Shown here piece by piece: positions 35,562 through 43,160 of a DNA stretch of 64,000 bases. The DNA lies in contig NZ_QNRE01000005.1 in assembly GCF_003315035.1 (NCBI RefSeq), positions 294,645-358,644 of the forward strand. Direction: 5' to 3'. This DNA comes from Nocardia puris. GTDB lineage: Bacteria > Actinomycetota > Actinomycetes > Mycobacteriales > Mycobacteriaceae. Both the position numbers and the translations under genes were made by a program. Every line of letters begins with the position of its first letter. Position 1 is the first letter of the stretch. Below the pieces are notes generated by a model. That model was not told the origin of the DNA. It saw only the letters and a list, made by a program, of their open reading frames with translations, and did not search any database.

Positions 35562-35648
35562 GGGTGCGGTGGCACCGGGCTGTTCGTCACGCTCGGGCGG
35601 CTGCTGTGCGGCGCGTGAGGTGTGAGTCGGGCCGGCGTTGTCCGGCCG

Positions 35649-36506
35649 CTAAGCGCGGGGGAGGGGGTGAGTGTCGCGGATGATGGTGTCGATATCGGAT
35701 TTCGTTGGCTTCCAGCCTAATTCGGCGATGGCCCGGGAGGGGTCGGCTACCAGCGCGCTCGGCTCCTGAACGGCGGGACGATGCTCGCCGGCGACCCGCC
35801 TCCCGGTGATCCGCTCGACCGCCGCGACCACCTCCAGCACGCTGGTGCCCCGCCCGCTGCCCACGACGTAGCGCGCGAAGCCCGCCTGCGGTTCGACTCC
35901 GGCCACGAACGCGGCGGCGGCATCCTCGACGTGGAGGTAGTCGCGGACCGCGCTGCCGTCACCGTTGATCTCCAGCGCCGACCCCGACGCGGCGGCGGCC
36001 AGCGTCCTCGGAATCAGCCGCGTCGGATCGGGATCCTCCCCACCCGCCACATTCATCAGCCGCAGCACGCGGGCCGACACCTTCCCCGCCGCCACCTGCG
36101 CCTCGATCGCCCACTCGGCCGCCAGCTTGCTCGCCGCATACGGATGCGGCGGCGCGTCCGGCAACTCCTCACTCATCGGCTGCCGCTCCGGACTCCCGTA
36201 GATCGCCCCGGTGGACGCGAACACCAACCGCCCCACCCCGACGTCCTTCATCGCCTCCAGCAGCGCGACCGTCCCACCCGCATTCACCCGGAAGTACCGC
36301 AGCGGCTCCGCGACCGACTCCCGCGCCCGCCCGACCCCGGCGAGATGACACACCGCATCCACCCCCTCCATCACTCGCCGCACCCCACCCGCATCGAACA
36401 AATCCACACCCCGCCCCATCGCGACCACCTCACACCCTCGACCCCGCATGGCCCGAACCACCACGCGCCCGAGATATCCACCCGCTCCGGTGACCAGTAC
36501 CCGCAC
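35649..36506 (-). CDS. NAD-dependent epimerase/dehydratase (extended SDR)
   Basis: The 285-aa product has the extended-SDR nucleotide motif VTGAGGYLGRVVVRAM at residues 4-19, the STGAIYG segment and the catalytic YAASK (Tyr-x-x-x-Lys) typical of UDP-sugar epimerases. A DYLHVEDAAAAFV region follows. The closest general type is UDP-glucose 4-epimerase-like, but the substrate cannot be read from sequence. GTG 36506 (VRVLVTGAGG) is preferred; the open frame continues about 160 bp further up, but that part translates the repeated hipBA operators and is not protein. The gene is divergent from hipBA, with the HipB operators in its promoter. Confidence 0.88.
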   Translation of the reverse strand: MRVLVTGAGGYLGRVVVRAMRGRGCEVVAMGRGVDLFDAGGVRRVMEGVDAVCHLAGVGRARESVAEPLRYFRVNAGGTVALLEAMKDVGVGRLVFASTGAIYGSPERQPMSEELPDAPPHPYAASKLAAEWAIEAQVAAGKVSARVLRLMNVAGGEDPDPTRLIPRTLAAAASGSALEINGDGSAVRDYLHVEDAAAAFVAGVEPQAGFARYVVGSGRGTSVLEVVAAVERITGRRVAGEHRPAVQEPSALVADPSRAIAELGWKPTKSDIDTIIRDTHPLPRA

Positions 36507-36534
36507 CCACCCAATCCTGCCAGCCACCCCGCCC

Positions 36535-36608
36535 GTGACTACCTTTTCGTAGTCACGGCGGTTGACTACGAAAAGGTAGTCACGTATCTTGACTACGAAA
36601 AAGTAGTC
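36535..36608. promoter_or_regulatory. Three phased HipB-type operators
   Basis: Three copies of GACTAC-N6-GTAGTC lie at 36537-36554, 36564-36581 and 36591-36608. Spacers are CTTTTC, GAAAAG and GAAAAA, so the first copy is inverted. Site 1 extends to 8-bp arms (36535-36556). Centres are exactly 27 bp apart. The last copy ends just before the hipB ribosome site (GGAGG, 36610-36614). Confidence 0.85.
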
Positions 36609-36618
36609 AGGAGGTGCC

Positions 36619-36858
36619 GTGGCGTATACGGGCAAGGTCACCAGCGCGGAGTCGCTGGGTCGCATCCTGCAGCAGGCGCGATTGCTGAGCGGGTTGAGTC
36701 AGCGTGAACTCGCCGAGCGCCTCGGCACCACCCAGCGCTACATCTGGGAGATCGAAGCGGGGAAACCGTCGATCTACACCGACCGCCTGTTCGCCATGAT
36801 GCGCGAAACCGGAATGGAGTTGACCGCCACCATCGAACCTAAGGATGCCCGTGGCTGA
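36619..36858 (+). CDS. hipB: HipB-type antitoxin, HTH protein
   Basis: The 79-aa XRE-family protein has an HTH covering about residues 12-65 (GRILQQARLLSGLSQRELAE, RLGTTQRYIWEIEAGKPSIY). It ends in a short basic/acidic tail (TATIEPKDARG). The downstream hipA gene overlaps its last 14 bp, the classic antitoxin-first arrangement. It should bind the three GACTAC palindromes immediately upstream and repress the operon, alone or with HipA. GTG 36619 is preceded by GGAGG. Confidence 0.92.
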   Translation: MAYTGKVTSAESLGRILQQARLLSGLSQRELAERLGTTQRYIWEIEAGKPSIYTDRLFAMMRETGMELTATIEPKDARG

Positions 36859-38083
36859 CCTGGTCGTAGAGCTGTACGGCACCCGTGTCGGCGTGCTCAC
36901 CGGCACCTGGCGAAACTTCGACTTCGTCTCCGATCCGGGAGCCGTCGAGCAGTTCGGGATCGACAGTCCGATCCTGTCCGTCGCCATTCCCTTGGTGGCG
37001 GTCACCACCCGTGCGCGCAAAGCTCGGCGGCAGGCGTTCTTTCGTGAGTTGCTACCGGAGGGGCGAATGCTGACTCGTCTCGCTGCGGAAGCAGGTGTCG
37101 CCGAACAGGATTCGATCGGGTTGCTTCGCCGATTCGGCCGGGACACAGCAGGGGCGCTGCAGATCTGGGATCCTGACGTGCCGGGCGAGCCGAAACAGCC
37201 CCAGATCGAGTTGCTGTCCGCGGCCGATGTCGCGCGAATGCTGACCAATGTGCACGACAATCCGCTGGGCAACAAGCCGATCGGCGGCAAGACGTCGTTG
37301 GCGGGCGTGCAGGACAAGATCGTGCTTGCACGTACCGCGGAGGGATGGAATCGCGTGATCGACGGATACCCGTCCACGCATATCCTCAAGCCGGTCTTGC
37401 AGGACTTTCCGACGGTCATCTATGACGAAGAGTACGGCGCTCGCTTCGCCCGAGCGATCGGCCTTACCGAATTCCACACGTGGATAGAGGATTTCGATGG
37501 AGTGCCGACTCTGGTAGTAGAGCGGTACGACCGGTCGGCGGATGCGCCGGCTGGCCGCATTCACCAGGAGGATTTCAACCAAGCACTCGGTGCCGTCGGG
37601 ACGCAGAAGTATCAGAGGCTCGGCGGCAAGGTCTCCCTTGCTCGCATCGCCGGCGTACTGGAGGCGATCGGTGACCTGGAGTCGAGGCAACGGCTACTGC
37701 GAATGACCGTGCTGGCCGTGGCTGTCGGCAATCTGGACATGCACGCGAAGAACCTCTCGCTTCTACACCGCCCTGACGGTTCGATGACGCTGGCGCCGGC
37801 CTACGACACGGTCCCGCAGGCACATCAACCGAGTGACGGTGAGCTGGCGCTGGCGGTCGACGGCGTGTACCGCCATGCCGCGATCACGCGCGCTCACTTG
37901 GTGAGCGAGGGACGAAGCTGGGGCCTTCCCGATGTCGAGCGGATCATTGACGAGACGCTCGACACCATCCGGGCGACCGCGGCTTCCGAACGACCGCATC
38001 CCAGCGCTCACAAGAGCCTCGACGAGGACATCTTGCGATTCACCGCGAACCTGATATCCGGGCGAGCAGTGGGTGATAAGTAG
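36845..38083 (+). CDS. hipA: HipA-type serine/threonine kinase toxin
   Basis: The 412-aa product has the HipA kinase layout. The N-terminal subdomain is about 1-110. A SLAGVQDKIVL segment at about 150 matches the phosphorylation-loop region around Ser150 of E. coli HipA. A Lys-bearing HILKPV strand follows, then the catalytic NLDMHAKNLSLL (Asp of the catalytic loop plus Lys/Asn) and the metal-binding LAPAYDTV (Asp). All key residues look present, so it should be active. E. coli HipA phosphorylates glutamyl-tRNA synthetase; the target here is unknown. It overlaps hipB by 14 bp and is convergent with the hydrolase gene. Confidence 0.92.
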   Translation: MPVADLVVELYGTRVGVLTGTWRNFDFVSDPGAVEQFGIDSPILSVAIPLVAVTTRARKARRQAFFRELLPEGRMLTRLAAEAGVAEQDSIGLLRRFGRDTAGALQIWDPDVPGEPKQPQIELLSAADVARMLTNVHDNPLGNKPIGGKTSLAGVQDKIVLARTAEGWNRVIDGYPSTHILKPVLQDFPTVIYDEEYGARFARAIGLTEFHTWIEDFDGVPTLVVERYDRSADAPAGRIHQEDFNQALGAVGTQKYQRLGGKVSLARIAGVLEAIGDLESRQRLLRMTVLAVAVGNLDMHAKNLSLLHRPDGSMTLAPAYDTVPQAHQPSDGELALAVDGVYRHAAITRAHLVSEGRSWGLPDVERIIDETLDTIRATAASERPHPSAHKSLDEDILRFTANLISGRAVGDK

Positions 38084-38116
38084 CGGCCGTGTCGCCGGTC
38101 AGGGACCGTGGCAGGG

Positions 38117-38977
38117 CTAGGGGAATCGTTCGGCTATGGCGGCGGCTATTTCGGTCGGGGCGTGTTCCTGGATGTAGTGGCGGGCGTGGGGGAGTTCGAC
38201 GATTTCCAGGTCGGTGAAGGCGGTGCGCAGGTGGGGGAGGCAGGCGCGAGGGCGGAAGGCCATGTCGCGCATGCCCCAGAGCGCGAGGGTCGGTTTGTCG
38301 CCGAGGTGGGTGGGCACGTCGCGGGCGAGCCGGTCCAGTAGAGGGCGGGCGGCGCGAATCTCCTTGGGCATCACCGCGAGTCCGCGCCGGGCCGCCGCGG
38401 TGGGCTGCACGGCGCGATAGTGGTCGGCCTCGTCGGCGGTGAGGGTGCGCCCGAGTTCGCCGAGCAGCACGCGCTCGATGAGGAAGTTGTGTTCGAGGAT
38501 GCGCCGCTGCACGGGCCCGCTGCTCAGGACCGCGCTGAACGCCCGGTTGGCCAGCGCGTCGATCGGCCAGAACATGGTGTTGCCCAACACGATTCCCCGC
38601 ACGCGGTCGGCGCGGGTGAGGGCCGCGCCCAGGCCGATCGGGCCGCCCCAGTCGTGTCCCATCACCACGAAGTCCTCGAGCCGCAGGTGGTCGATCAACT
38701 CGCCGGCGACCTCGGTGTGTTCGGCCACGGTGTAGCCGAAATCCGTTGGGCGCTCGGACAGCCCGAAACCCAAGTAGTCGACGGCGACGCACCGGTACCG
38801 GTCGCGCAGGTCCGCGACGATCCGGCGGTACAGGAAACTCCACGCCGGCGCGCCGTGCAGGAACAGGATCGTGGGCCCGAAACCCTCATCGATGTAGTGC
38901 ACCCGGCCGGACGACGAGTCGAACCATCGTGACTCGAACGGGTACAGCGACCGGTCCGGAACGAAATTGATCAGCAT
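38117..38977 (-). CDS. Alpha/beta hydrolase, haloalkane dehalogenase-like
   Basis: The 286-aa alpha/beta hydrolase has GHDWGGPIG with Asp109 as nucleophile and Trp110 beside it, the pattern of haloalkane dehalogenases and of some epoxide hydrolases. A HG-x-P oxyanion loop (HGAPAWSFLYRRI, about 41-53) and a late His in ARHYIQEHAP complete the triad. The Asn that usually follows HG in class II/III dehalogenases (HGNP) is Ala here, so halide binding may be weakened and true dehalogenase activity is uncertain. ATG 38977. It stands alone, convergent with hipA and divergent from the PPOX gene. Confidence 0.85.
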   Translation of the reverse strand: MLINFVPDRSLYPFESRWFDSSSGRVHYIDEGFGPTILFLHGAPAWSFLYRRIVADLRDRYRCVAVDYLGFGLSERPTDFGYTVAEHTEVAGELIDHLRLEDFVVMGHDWGGPIGLGAALTRADRVRGIVLGNTMFWPIDALANRAFSAVLSSGPVQRRILEHNFLIERVLLGELGRTLTADEADHYRAVQPTAAARRGLAVMPKEIRAARPLLDRLARDVPTHLGDKPTLALWGMRDMAFRPRACLPHLRTAFTDLEIVELPHARHYIQEHAPTEIAAAIAERFP

Positions 38978-39097
38978 TGCCCCTCCCTCCGGCGCTCACG
39001 GTACGCGCGCCGTTCCCCGGCGCGACAGTCCCTGTGATCGGGCAGACACTGGTTTGTCATGGGCGGAACAGGCGGGGTCCGGGCCTAGGGTGGGGAT

Positions 39098-39523
39098 ATG
39101 ACATCGCTGACGGATCCGAAGGTTCGAGAGTTCCTGGAGCACGGCACGCGGACGGGGAAGGTGGCGATCGTGGCGCCCGATGGGCGGCCGGTCGTCACGC
39201 CGGTGTGGTTCCTGGTGGAGGGCGAGGAGATCGTCTTCAACACCGGCAAGTCGTCGGCGAAGGGGAAGGCGTTCGCGCGGGATCCCCGGGTCGCGCTGTG
39301 CGTGGACGGGGAGGCGCCGCCGTATCCGTCGGTTCAGGTGCAGGGGACGGTCAGGCTGTCGGAAGACCCGGCGGAGCTGCTGCGCACCGCGACCGCGCTC
39401 GGCGCCCGGTACATGGGCGCCGACCGCGCGGAGGAGTTCGGCAAGCGCAACGGCGTGCCCGGTGAGCTGGTGGTGCGGTTGCGGCCGACGAAGGTGCTCG
39501 CGCACTTCGACGCGACGGCCTGA
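39098..39523 (+). CDS. PPOX-class F420-dependent oxidoreductase
   Basis: The 141-aa split-barrel protein has VAPDGRPVVTPVWFLVEGEE near the N-terminus, NTGKSSAKGKAFARDPRVAL in the middle and VRLRPTKVLAHFD at the end. This is the pattern of the pyridoxamine-phosphate-oxidase-like F420H2-dependent reductases common in mycobacteria and Nocardia. Such enzymes reduce a variety of small molecules with deazaflavin F420; no substrate is implied here. It reads toward cobM, 61 bp upstream of it. Confidence 0.9.
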   Translation: MTSLTDPKVREFLEHGTRTGKVAIVAPDGRPVVTPVWFLVEGEEIVFNTGKSSAKGKAFARDPRVALCVDGEAPPYPSVQVQGTVRLSEDPAELLRTATALGARYMGADRAEEFGKRNGVPGELVVRLRPTKVLAHFDATA

Positions 39524-39584
39524 TTCATCGGACCGCGCTCTCCGGCCACGAACACCCTTCGAGGCCGGGCCTAGACTCACGTCC

Positions 39585-40331
39585 ATGACCGTGCACTTCA
39601 TCGGGGCCGGGCCCGGCGCCGCGGACCTGCTGACCGTGCGCGCGGTCGAGCTCCTGCGCTCGTCGCCGGTGTGCCTGTACGCGGGCACCTACCTGGACCC
39701 CGACGTGCTGGCGCACTGCGCGCCGGGCGCCGAACTGATCGACACCCAGCACCTCGACATCGAGCAGATCACCGCCCACCTGTCCCGCGCCCACGCGGCC
39801 GGGCACGACGTGGCGCGGCTGTGTTCGGGCGACCCGTCGCTGTACTCGGCGCTCACCGAGCAGACCCGCCGCCTCGACGCCCTCGGCATCCCCTGGGACG
39901 TCACGCCCGGCGTCCCCGCCTACGCGGCCGCCGCCGCCCTGCTCGGCACCGAACTGACCGTGCCGGAACTCGTGCAGTCGGTGGTGCTGACCCGCACCCA
40001 GGCCCGCTCCACCGCCATGCCCGCCTCCGAAGCGCTGAGCTCATTCGCCCGCACCCGCGCGACCCTGGTCCTGCACCTGGCCATCACCCGCATCCGCCCC
40101 CTCGCCGAGGAACTGGTCGCCGAGTACGGCGCCGACTGCCCCGTCGCCGTGGTCTACCGCGCCTCCCAACCCGACCAACTCGTCCTGCGCGGCACCCTCA
40201 CCGACATCGCCGACCAAGTGGAATCCGCCGCCCTCCGCCGAGCCGCCGTCATCCTCATCGGCCCCGCTCTCACCCCCACTCCCCACTGCGCCGGCTCCCA
40301 CCTCTACGACCCCGCCCGCGCCCGCATGTGA
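39585..40331 (+). CDS. cobM: Precorrin-4 C11-methyltransferase
   Basis: The 248-aa SAM-dependent tetrapyrrole methylase has the N-terminal GAGPGAADLLTVRAVEL loop, the LCSGDPSLYSAL motif (about 82-93) and TPGVPAYAAAAALLG. This set and the short YAGTYLDPDVLAH region fit CobM/CbiF, which methylates C-11 of precorrin-4 in cobalamin synthesis. No other cobalamin gene is in the window, so it is an isolated member of a pathway encoded elsewhere. ATG 39585 was chosen because it places the SAM motif at the N-terminus. Confidence 0.92.
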   Translation: MTVHFIGAGPGAADLLTVRAVELLRSSPVCLYAGTYLDPDVLAHCAPGAELIDTQHLDIEQITAHLSRAHAAGHDVARLCSGDPSLYSALTEQTRRLDALGIPWDVTPGVPAYAAAAALLGTELTVPELVQSVVLTRTQARSTAMPASEALSSFARTRATLVLHLAITRIRPLAEELVAEYGADCPVAVVYRASQPDQLVLRGTLTDIADQVESAALRRAAVILIGPALTPTPHCAGSHLYDPARARM

Positions 40332-40342
40332 GGGGCAAGTCC

Positions 40343-40729
40343 TCAGAAGTAGGTCAAGACTGCCGCGTCGAATTCGTCGTTGTCCGGCGCCGCCGCCGGG
40401 GGCTGGTAGTTGGCTCCGCGCACGTGGTAGAGGAACGGCTCCGGGAAGGCGAGGCGGTAGGTGGCGAGGTAGTGGATGGAGTCGACGCGCCAGATCCACT
40501 GGCCGTCCGAGAGGAGCGACGATCCGCTGGGGATGACCGTGGTGTTGTCGAACAGGTCGACCACGTCTTCCAGGACGTCGAACACCGGTGGTGCGGCGCG
40601 CATGTAGTCGAGAATCGCCTGCCGGTCGGTGAGCGGCTGCGTGTTGCTCGCCTCCCGCAACGACGGCAGCCCTTCCTTCGGCACGCTGTACATCTCCCGG
40701 TAGATCCCGACGGTGCCCAACCCGGCCAT
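40343..40729 (-). CDS. Hypothetical protein, 128 aa
   Basis: I do not recognise this protein. The 128-residue product starts with a Gly-rich stretch (MAGLGTVGIYREMYSVPKEG), has an acidic middle (VFDVLEDVVDLFDNTTVIPS) and an aromatic-rich end (WIWRVDSIHYLATYRLAFPE, then PFLYHVRGANYQPP). It has no membrane segment. ATG 40729 is used because GAGGGGGG lies just upstream; the frame is open for another 270 bp but has Ser/Arg-rich shadow composition. It precedes a SUKH protein gene on the same strand. The compact, acidic, aromatic composition would fit an immunity-like protein, but no family match is claimed. Confidence 0.65.
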   Translation of the reverse strand: MAGLGTVGIYREMYSVPKEGLPSLREASNTQPLTDRQAILDYMRAAPPVFDVLEDVVDLFDNTTVIPSGSSLLSDGQWIWRVDSIHYLATYRLAFPEPFLYHVRGANYQPPAAAPDNDEFDAAVLTYF

Positions 40730-40907
40730 ACGGCCCCCCTCAACTGTCGAACCATGCAAACTTCCGGCCCCGAGCCTACCCACCCGCTCGGTACTCACAA
40801 TGCCGAAGGCTCGTGCACATCCAGAAGATCGGCCCGGCCTCCCGCCCCAGGCCTCGTTGTCCCCGGGAATCCTGCCCCCTCCCGGGTGGCGGGATGATCG
40901 TGACGAC

Positions 40908-41546
40908 CTACTGCACAGTGCGCCTCTCGAACCGGTCGTACAGGGCGTTGAAGAAGTGCTCCTCCGGGTCGCCGAACCACGGGACCTGTTGGGCGCCATG
41001 GGGGATCTGGGAGGCGCGCCAGGCGCCGGTGCGGACTTCCTCGAGCAGCATGGTCAGGAGGTCGGTGAAATCCGTGGCGCACACGAAGTGTTTCTCCTCG
41101 TCGCGACCGAAATTGATGATCTGGCCGTGGGTTCCGCCGGTGTCGGGATCCAGATCGAGCCCGGTGTAGTCCGATCGGACCGGATCCGACCACAGCGGGA
41201 TCCAGCCCGCGCTGGTGTAGAGCGGCTTGACTTTCCCTCTCGCGCCGGGGAATACGTCGCCCACCTGCTGCAATCCCGCCAGGTCCGGATCGCGCCGCAG
41301 CTCGGCTCCGTCCTCCCAGCACTCACGGATCAGCGCGGTGGAGAGAAACGACAGCGTCGGCACGCACGGTACGGCGGGTTCGGTCCGCGAGGCCGTCATC
41401 GTCACCCGCTGACCGTTGTGCACCGACAGCACCGCCCGCACCTCCTCGGGCAACGCGAACCCCACCCCCTCCTCCAACTCCCGCAACTCCGCCTCGCTCG
41501 CCCCGGGCGCCAAATTCTCATGCGCCAGAGGCACATTCACCCGCAA
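40908..41546 (-). CDS. SMI1/KNR4 (SUKH) family protein
   Basis: The 212-aa product has the SUKH pattern: an early acidic helix ending in ELEEGVGFALPEEVRAVLSVHNGQ (about 19-42), a middle IPLWSDPVRSDYTGLDLDPD segment and a NFGRDEEKHFVC motif. Bacterial SUKH proteins often act as immunity proteins against contact-dependent or secreted toxins, though some stand alone. No toxin gene is next to it, so that role is not shown. The start is unclear: an in-frame TGA precedes TTG 41546, and GTG codons at 41540 and 41534 are alternatives. Possibly a few residues upstream were lost. Confidence 0.8.
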   Translation of the reverse strand: MRVNVPLAHENLAPGASEAELRELEEGVGFALPEEVRAVLSVHNGQRVTMTASRTEPAVPCVPTLSFLSTALIRECWEDGAELRRDPDLAGLQQVGDVFPGARGKVKPLYTSAGWIPLWSDPVRSDYTGLDLDPDTGGTHGQIINFGRDEEKHFVCATDFTDLLTMLLEEVRTGAWRASQIPHGAQQVPWFGDPEEHFFNALYDRFERRTVQ

Positions 41547-41672
41547 TCACTCGGTGTACTCCCCGAAACATCGACAGCTCGCATGCGAGCAACCTTCTGC
41601 CCGGCATCGACACCGCCCGCCGGGCAGGCCGGCCCGAGCCGTGAGACCGGCGGCATCGGGCAGACTTGGGTC

Positions 41673-42002
41673 ATGTCCGATCAGTCCGGTGCGCCCGTCA
41701 GCTTTTCCGAGGTCAAGCCATACGACGTCGTCGAGACCTTGGGGGAACTTCGCGGGCCCGAACACGGAGTGCTGCACCTGCCGACCGAGCTGGCGTGGGG
41801 TGGGCGTACCGAATTCGACCTCGATGACGCCTATGACCGAACTGCGGTGTACAAGATCGTGCTCGAGGAGGGCACTCGCCGCCACTTGCGTGAACTGATC
41901 AGCGGGCGCCTGCTCGCCGCGGTGTGGGGGCAGATGCGTCCGGCGCGACAAGTGCGGGCGCTCTGGGAGAGGCAGTTCCCGCAATTGCGGGCTTCTGCCT
42001 GA
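41673..42002 (+). CDS. Hypothetical protein, 109 aa
   Basis: I do not recognise the family. The product begins MSDQSGAPVSFSEVKPYDVV, has a GVLHLPTELAWGGRTEFDLD segment and a long charged helix (AYDRTAVYKIVLEEGTRRHL, RELISGRLLAAVWGQ, RPARQVRALWERQFPQL). This is the shape of a small cytoplasmic alpha-rich protein. It is divergent from the SUKH gene across 126 bp and is followed by an HsdR remnant. ATG 41673 gives the full reading with no shadow features. Its neighbourhood of remnants and unknowns suggests an accessory gene. Confidence 0.7.
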   Translation: MSDQSGAPVSFSEVKPYDVVETLGELRGPEHGVLHLPTELAWGGRTEFDLDDAYDRTAVYKIVLEEGTRRHLRELISGRLLAAVWGQMRPARQVRALWERQFPQLRASA

Positions 42003-42061
42003 TGGATGCGCACGCGAGCCGAAGCTGACCGCATCACACTCCGAATCCGGCAGCCGAACGC

Positions 42062-42378
42062 GATCGTCGCAAAAAATTCGCGCCCGCCCTCTCTGAAGAC
42101 GAGTCCGCTTTCTATGACGCGGTAGGTGAGAACGAATCCACGGTGCGGGAGATGAGCGAGTAGGTGCTCGGTAATATCGCTTGTAGCGATCATGCGCCGT
42201 GAGGTCAAGACCGACTGGACCGTTCGTGACGACGTCCGTGTCAAGTTGCGTTTTTCGGAGAATCGGTTGCTGATCAAGCACAAGTACCCACCGGACAATC
42301 AGCCACAGGCGATCCGGTTGGTGATCGAACAGATGGACGCGCTCGCCCCACACTTTGTTGCGAGTGGGGGTGACGAGG
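42062..42378 (+). pseudogene. hsdR: C-terminal remnant of a type I restriction HsdR subunit
   Basis: Two registers together spell the end of a type I restriction-enzyme R subunit. The first, from about 42074, reads FAPALSEDESAFYDAV, GENESTVREMSE, a TAG, then VLGNIACSD. The second, from 42192, reads MRREVKTDWTVRDDVRVKLR, LLIKHKYPPDNQPQAIRLVI, EQMDALAPHF. Intact HsdR proteins are about 1,000 residues with helicase and nuclease domains, all missing here. A nonsense codon (about 42160) and a frameshift (about 42190) confirm decay. No hsdM/hsdS is nearby. This is a relic of a lost restriction-modification locus. Confidence 0.78.
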
Positions 42379-42522
42379 ATGCTCTCGAATGCTCGTCCGG
42401 CCCGAGTTGTCCGATCGGTGAGTCGGGAGTCGTGGGCTAGCCTGGGTGGGCGGTCCGGTGCGCGTGGGATGTCCAGCTCCGGGCGCATGGTCGGCTCGAG
42501 AGCAGGAGGGGTGTAGGCGTTG

Positions 42523-43110
42523 ATGGCTGGCAGGGCAGGCCGGGGCTTGGTGGGGGTGATTGCCGCCGGGGTTGCGGTGGCCGCGGTGGCCGCGGGGTGT
42601 TCGTCCACTGTGGATGGGCGGGCGACGGAAGAGGGGAGTGTGCCGACGAGTGTGGACACGAGTCTGCCGCTGTTCAATCCCTGTACTGATCTGTCGGATG
42701 AGGTGTTGAGCGGAGATAATCTGGACCCTTCGACGAAGCGGGTATCGGTGGACAGCCGTGATGAGGGGGTGGAGGCCTGGTGGAAGATATGCAATTGGGA
42801 TTCCACCGAGGGGCCGTACGGTGTGAGCGTTTTCTCGACTCGGCGGACGGTGCCGGAGCGGCGGGCCAATCCGGAGAGCCTTTTCGTTCGTGACATGATG
42901 GTCGGCGACCGCGCGGGAATCGTGACAACGAAACGGGAGTCCAATCCGCTCTATGACCTCACCTGTTATGTGAGCTTTCCCGCCGCTCACGGGATGTTCG
43001 AAATCGGGGTGAGCTGGATGCACAGCGAGCGCGACATGCTGGTGGAGTCGCCCCCGTGTGGCATCGCGGTCGAGCATGCGATCTATTTCGAGAAGAACTT
43101 GCCGGACTGA
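42523..43110 (+). CDS. DUF3558-type lipoprotein
   Basis: The 195-aa product has a lipoprotein signal: N-terminal MAGRAGRGLVGVIAAGVAVA and lipobox VAAGC with Cys26, followed by a Ser/Thr-rich linker (SSTVDGRATEEGSVPTSVDT). The body carries the DUF3558 pattern: LPLFNPCTDLSDEVL, then WWKICNWDS with paired cysteines, and LTCYVSF/SPPCGIAV near the end. DUF3558 lipoproteins are common surface proteins of Nocardia and mycobacteria with unknown function. AGGAGGGG lies about 12 bp upstream of ATG 42523; TTG 42520 is also possible. It precedes the 130-aa gene by 50 bp. Confidence 0.88.
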   Translation: MAGRAGRGLVGVIAAGVAVAAVAAGCSSTVDGRATEEGSVPTSVDTSLPLFNPCTDLSDEVLSGDNLDPSTKRVSVDSRDEGVEAWWKICNWDSTEGPYGVSVFSTRRTVPERRANPESLFVRDMMVGDRAGIVTTKRESNPLYDLTCYVSFPAAHGMFEIGVSWMHSERDMLVESPPCGIAVEHAIYFEKNLPD

Positions 43111-43160
43111 CATCACGGCTGGGTATTGTCCCTCGGTTTCGACCTGAAGATTGGAATGTC

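Noticed and set aside
36507..36665. N-terminal extension of the epimerase
   Set aside because: It would only translate the hipBA operator repeats (YEKVV, FVV patterns), and a good GTG with the nucleotide motif follows.
41535..41560. A nonsense mutation in the SUKH gene (Trp to TGA just before TTG 41546)
   Set aside because: Upstream codons in the same frame do not resemble a SUKH N-terminus, so an alternative start is at least as likely as a broken gene.
41547..42944. A 465-codon minus-strand frame
   Set aside because: It has low-complexity Arg/Pro/Thr composition and overlaps the 109-aa gene, the HsdR relic and the DUF3558 lipoprotein gene.
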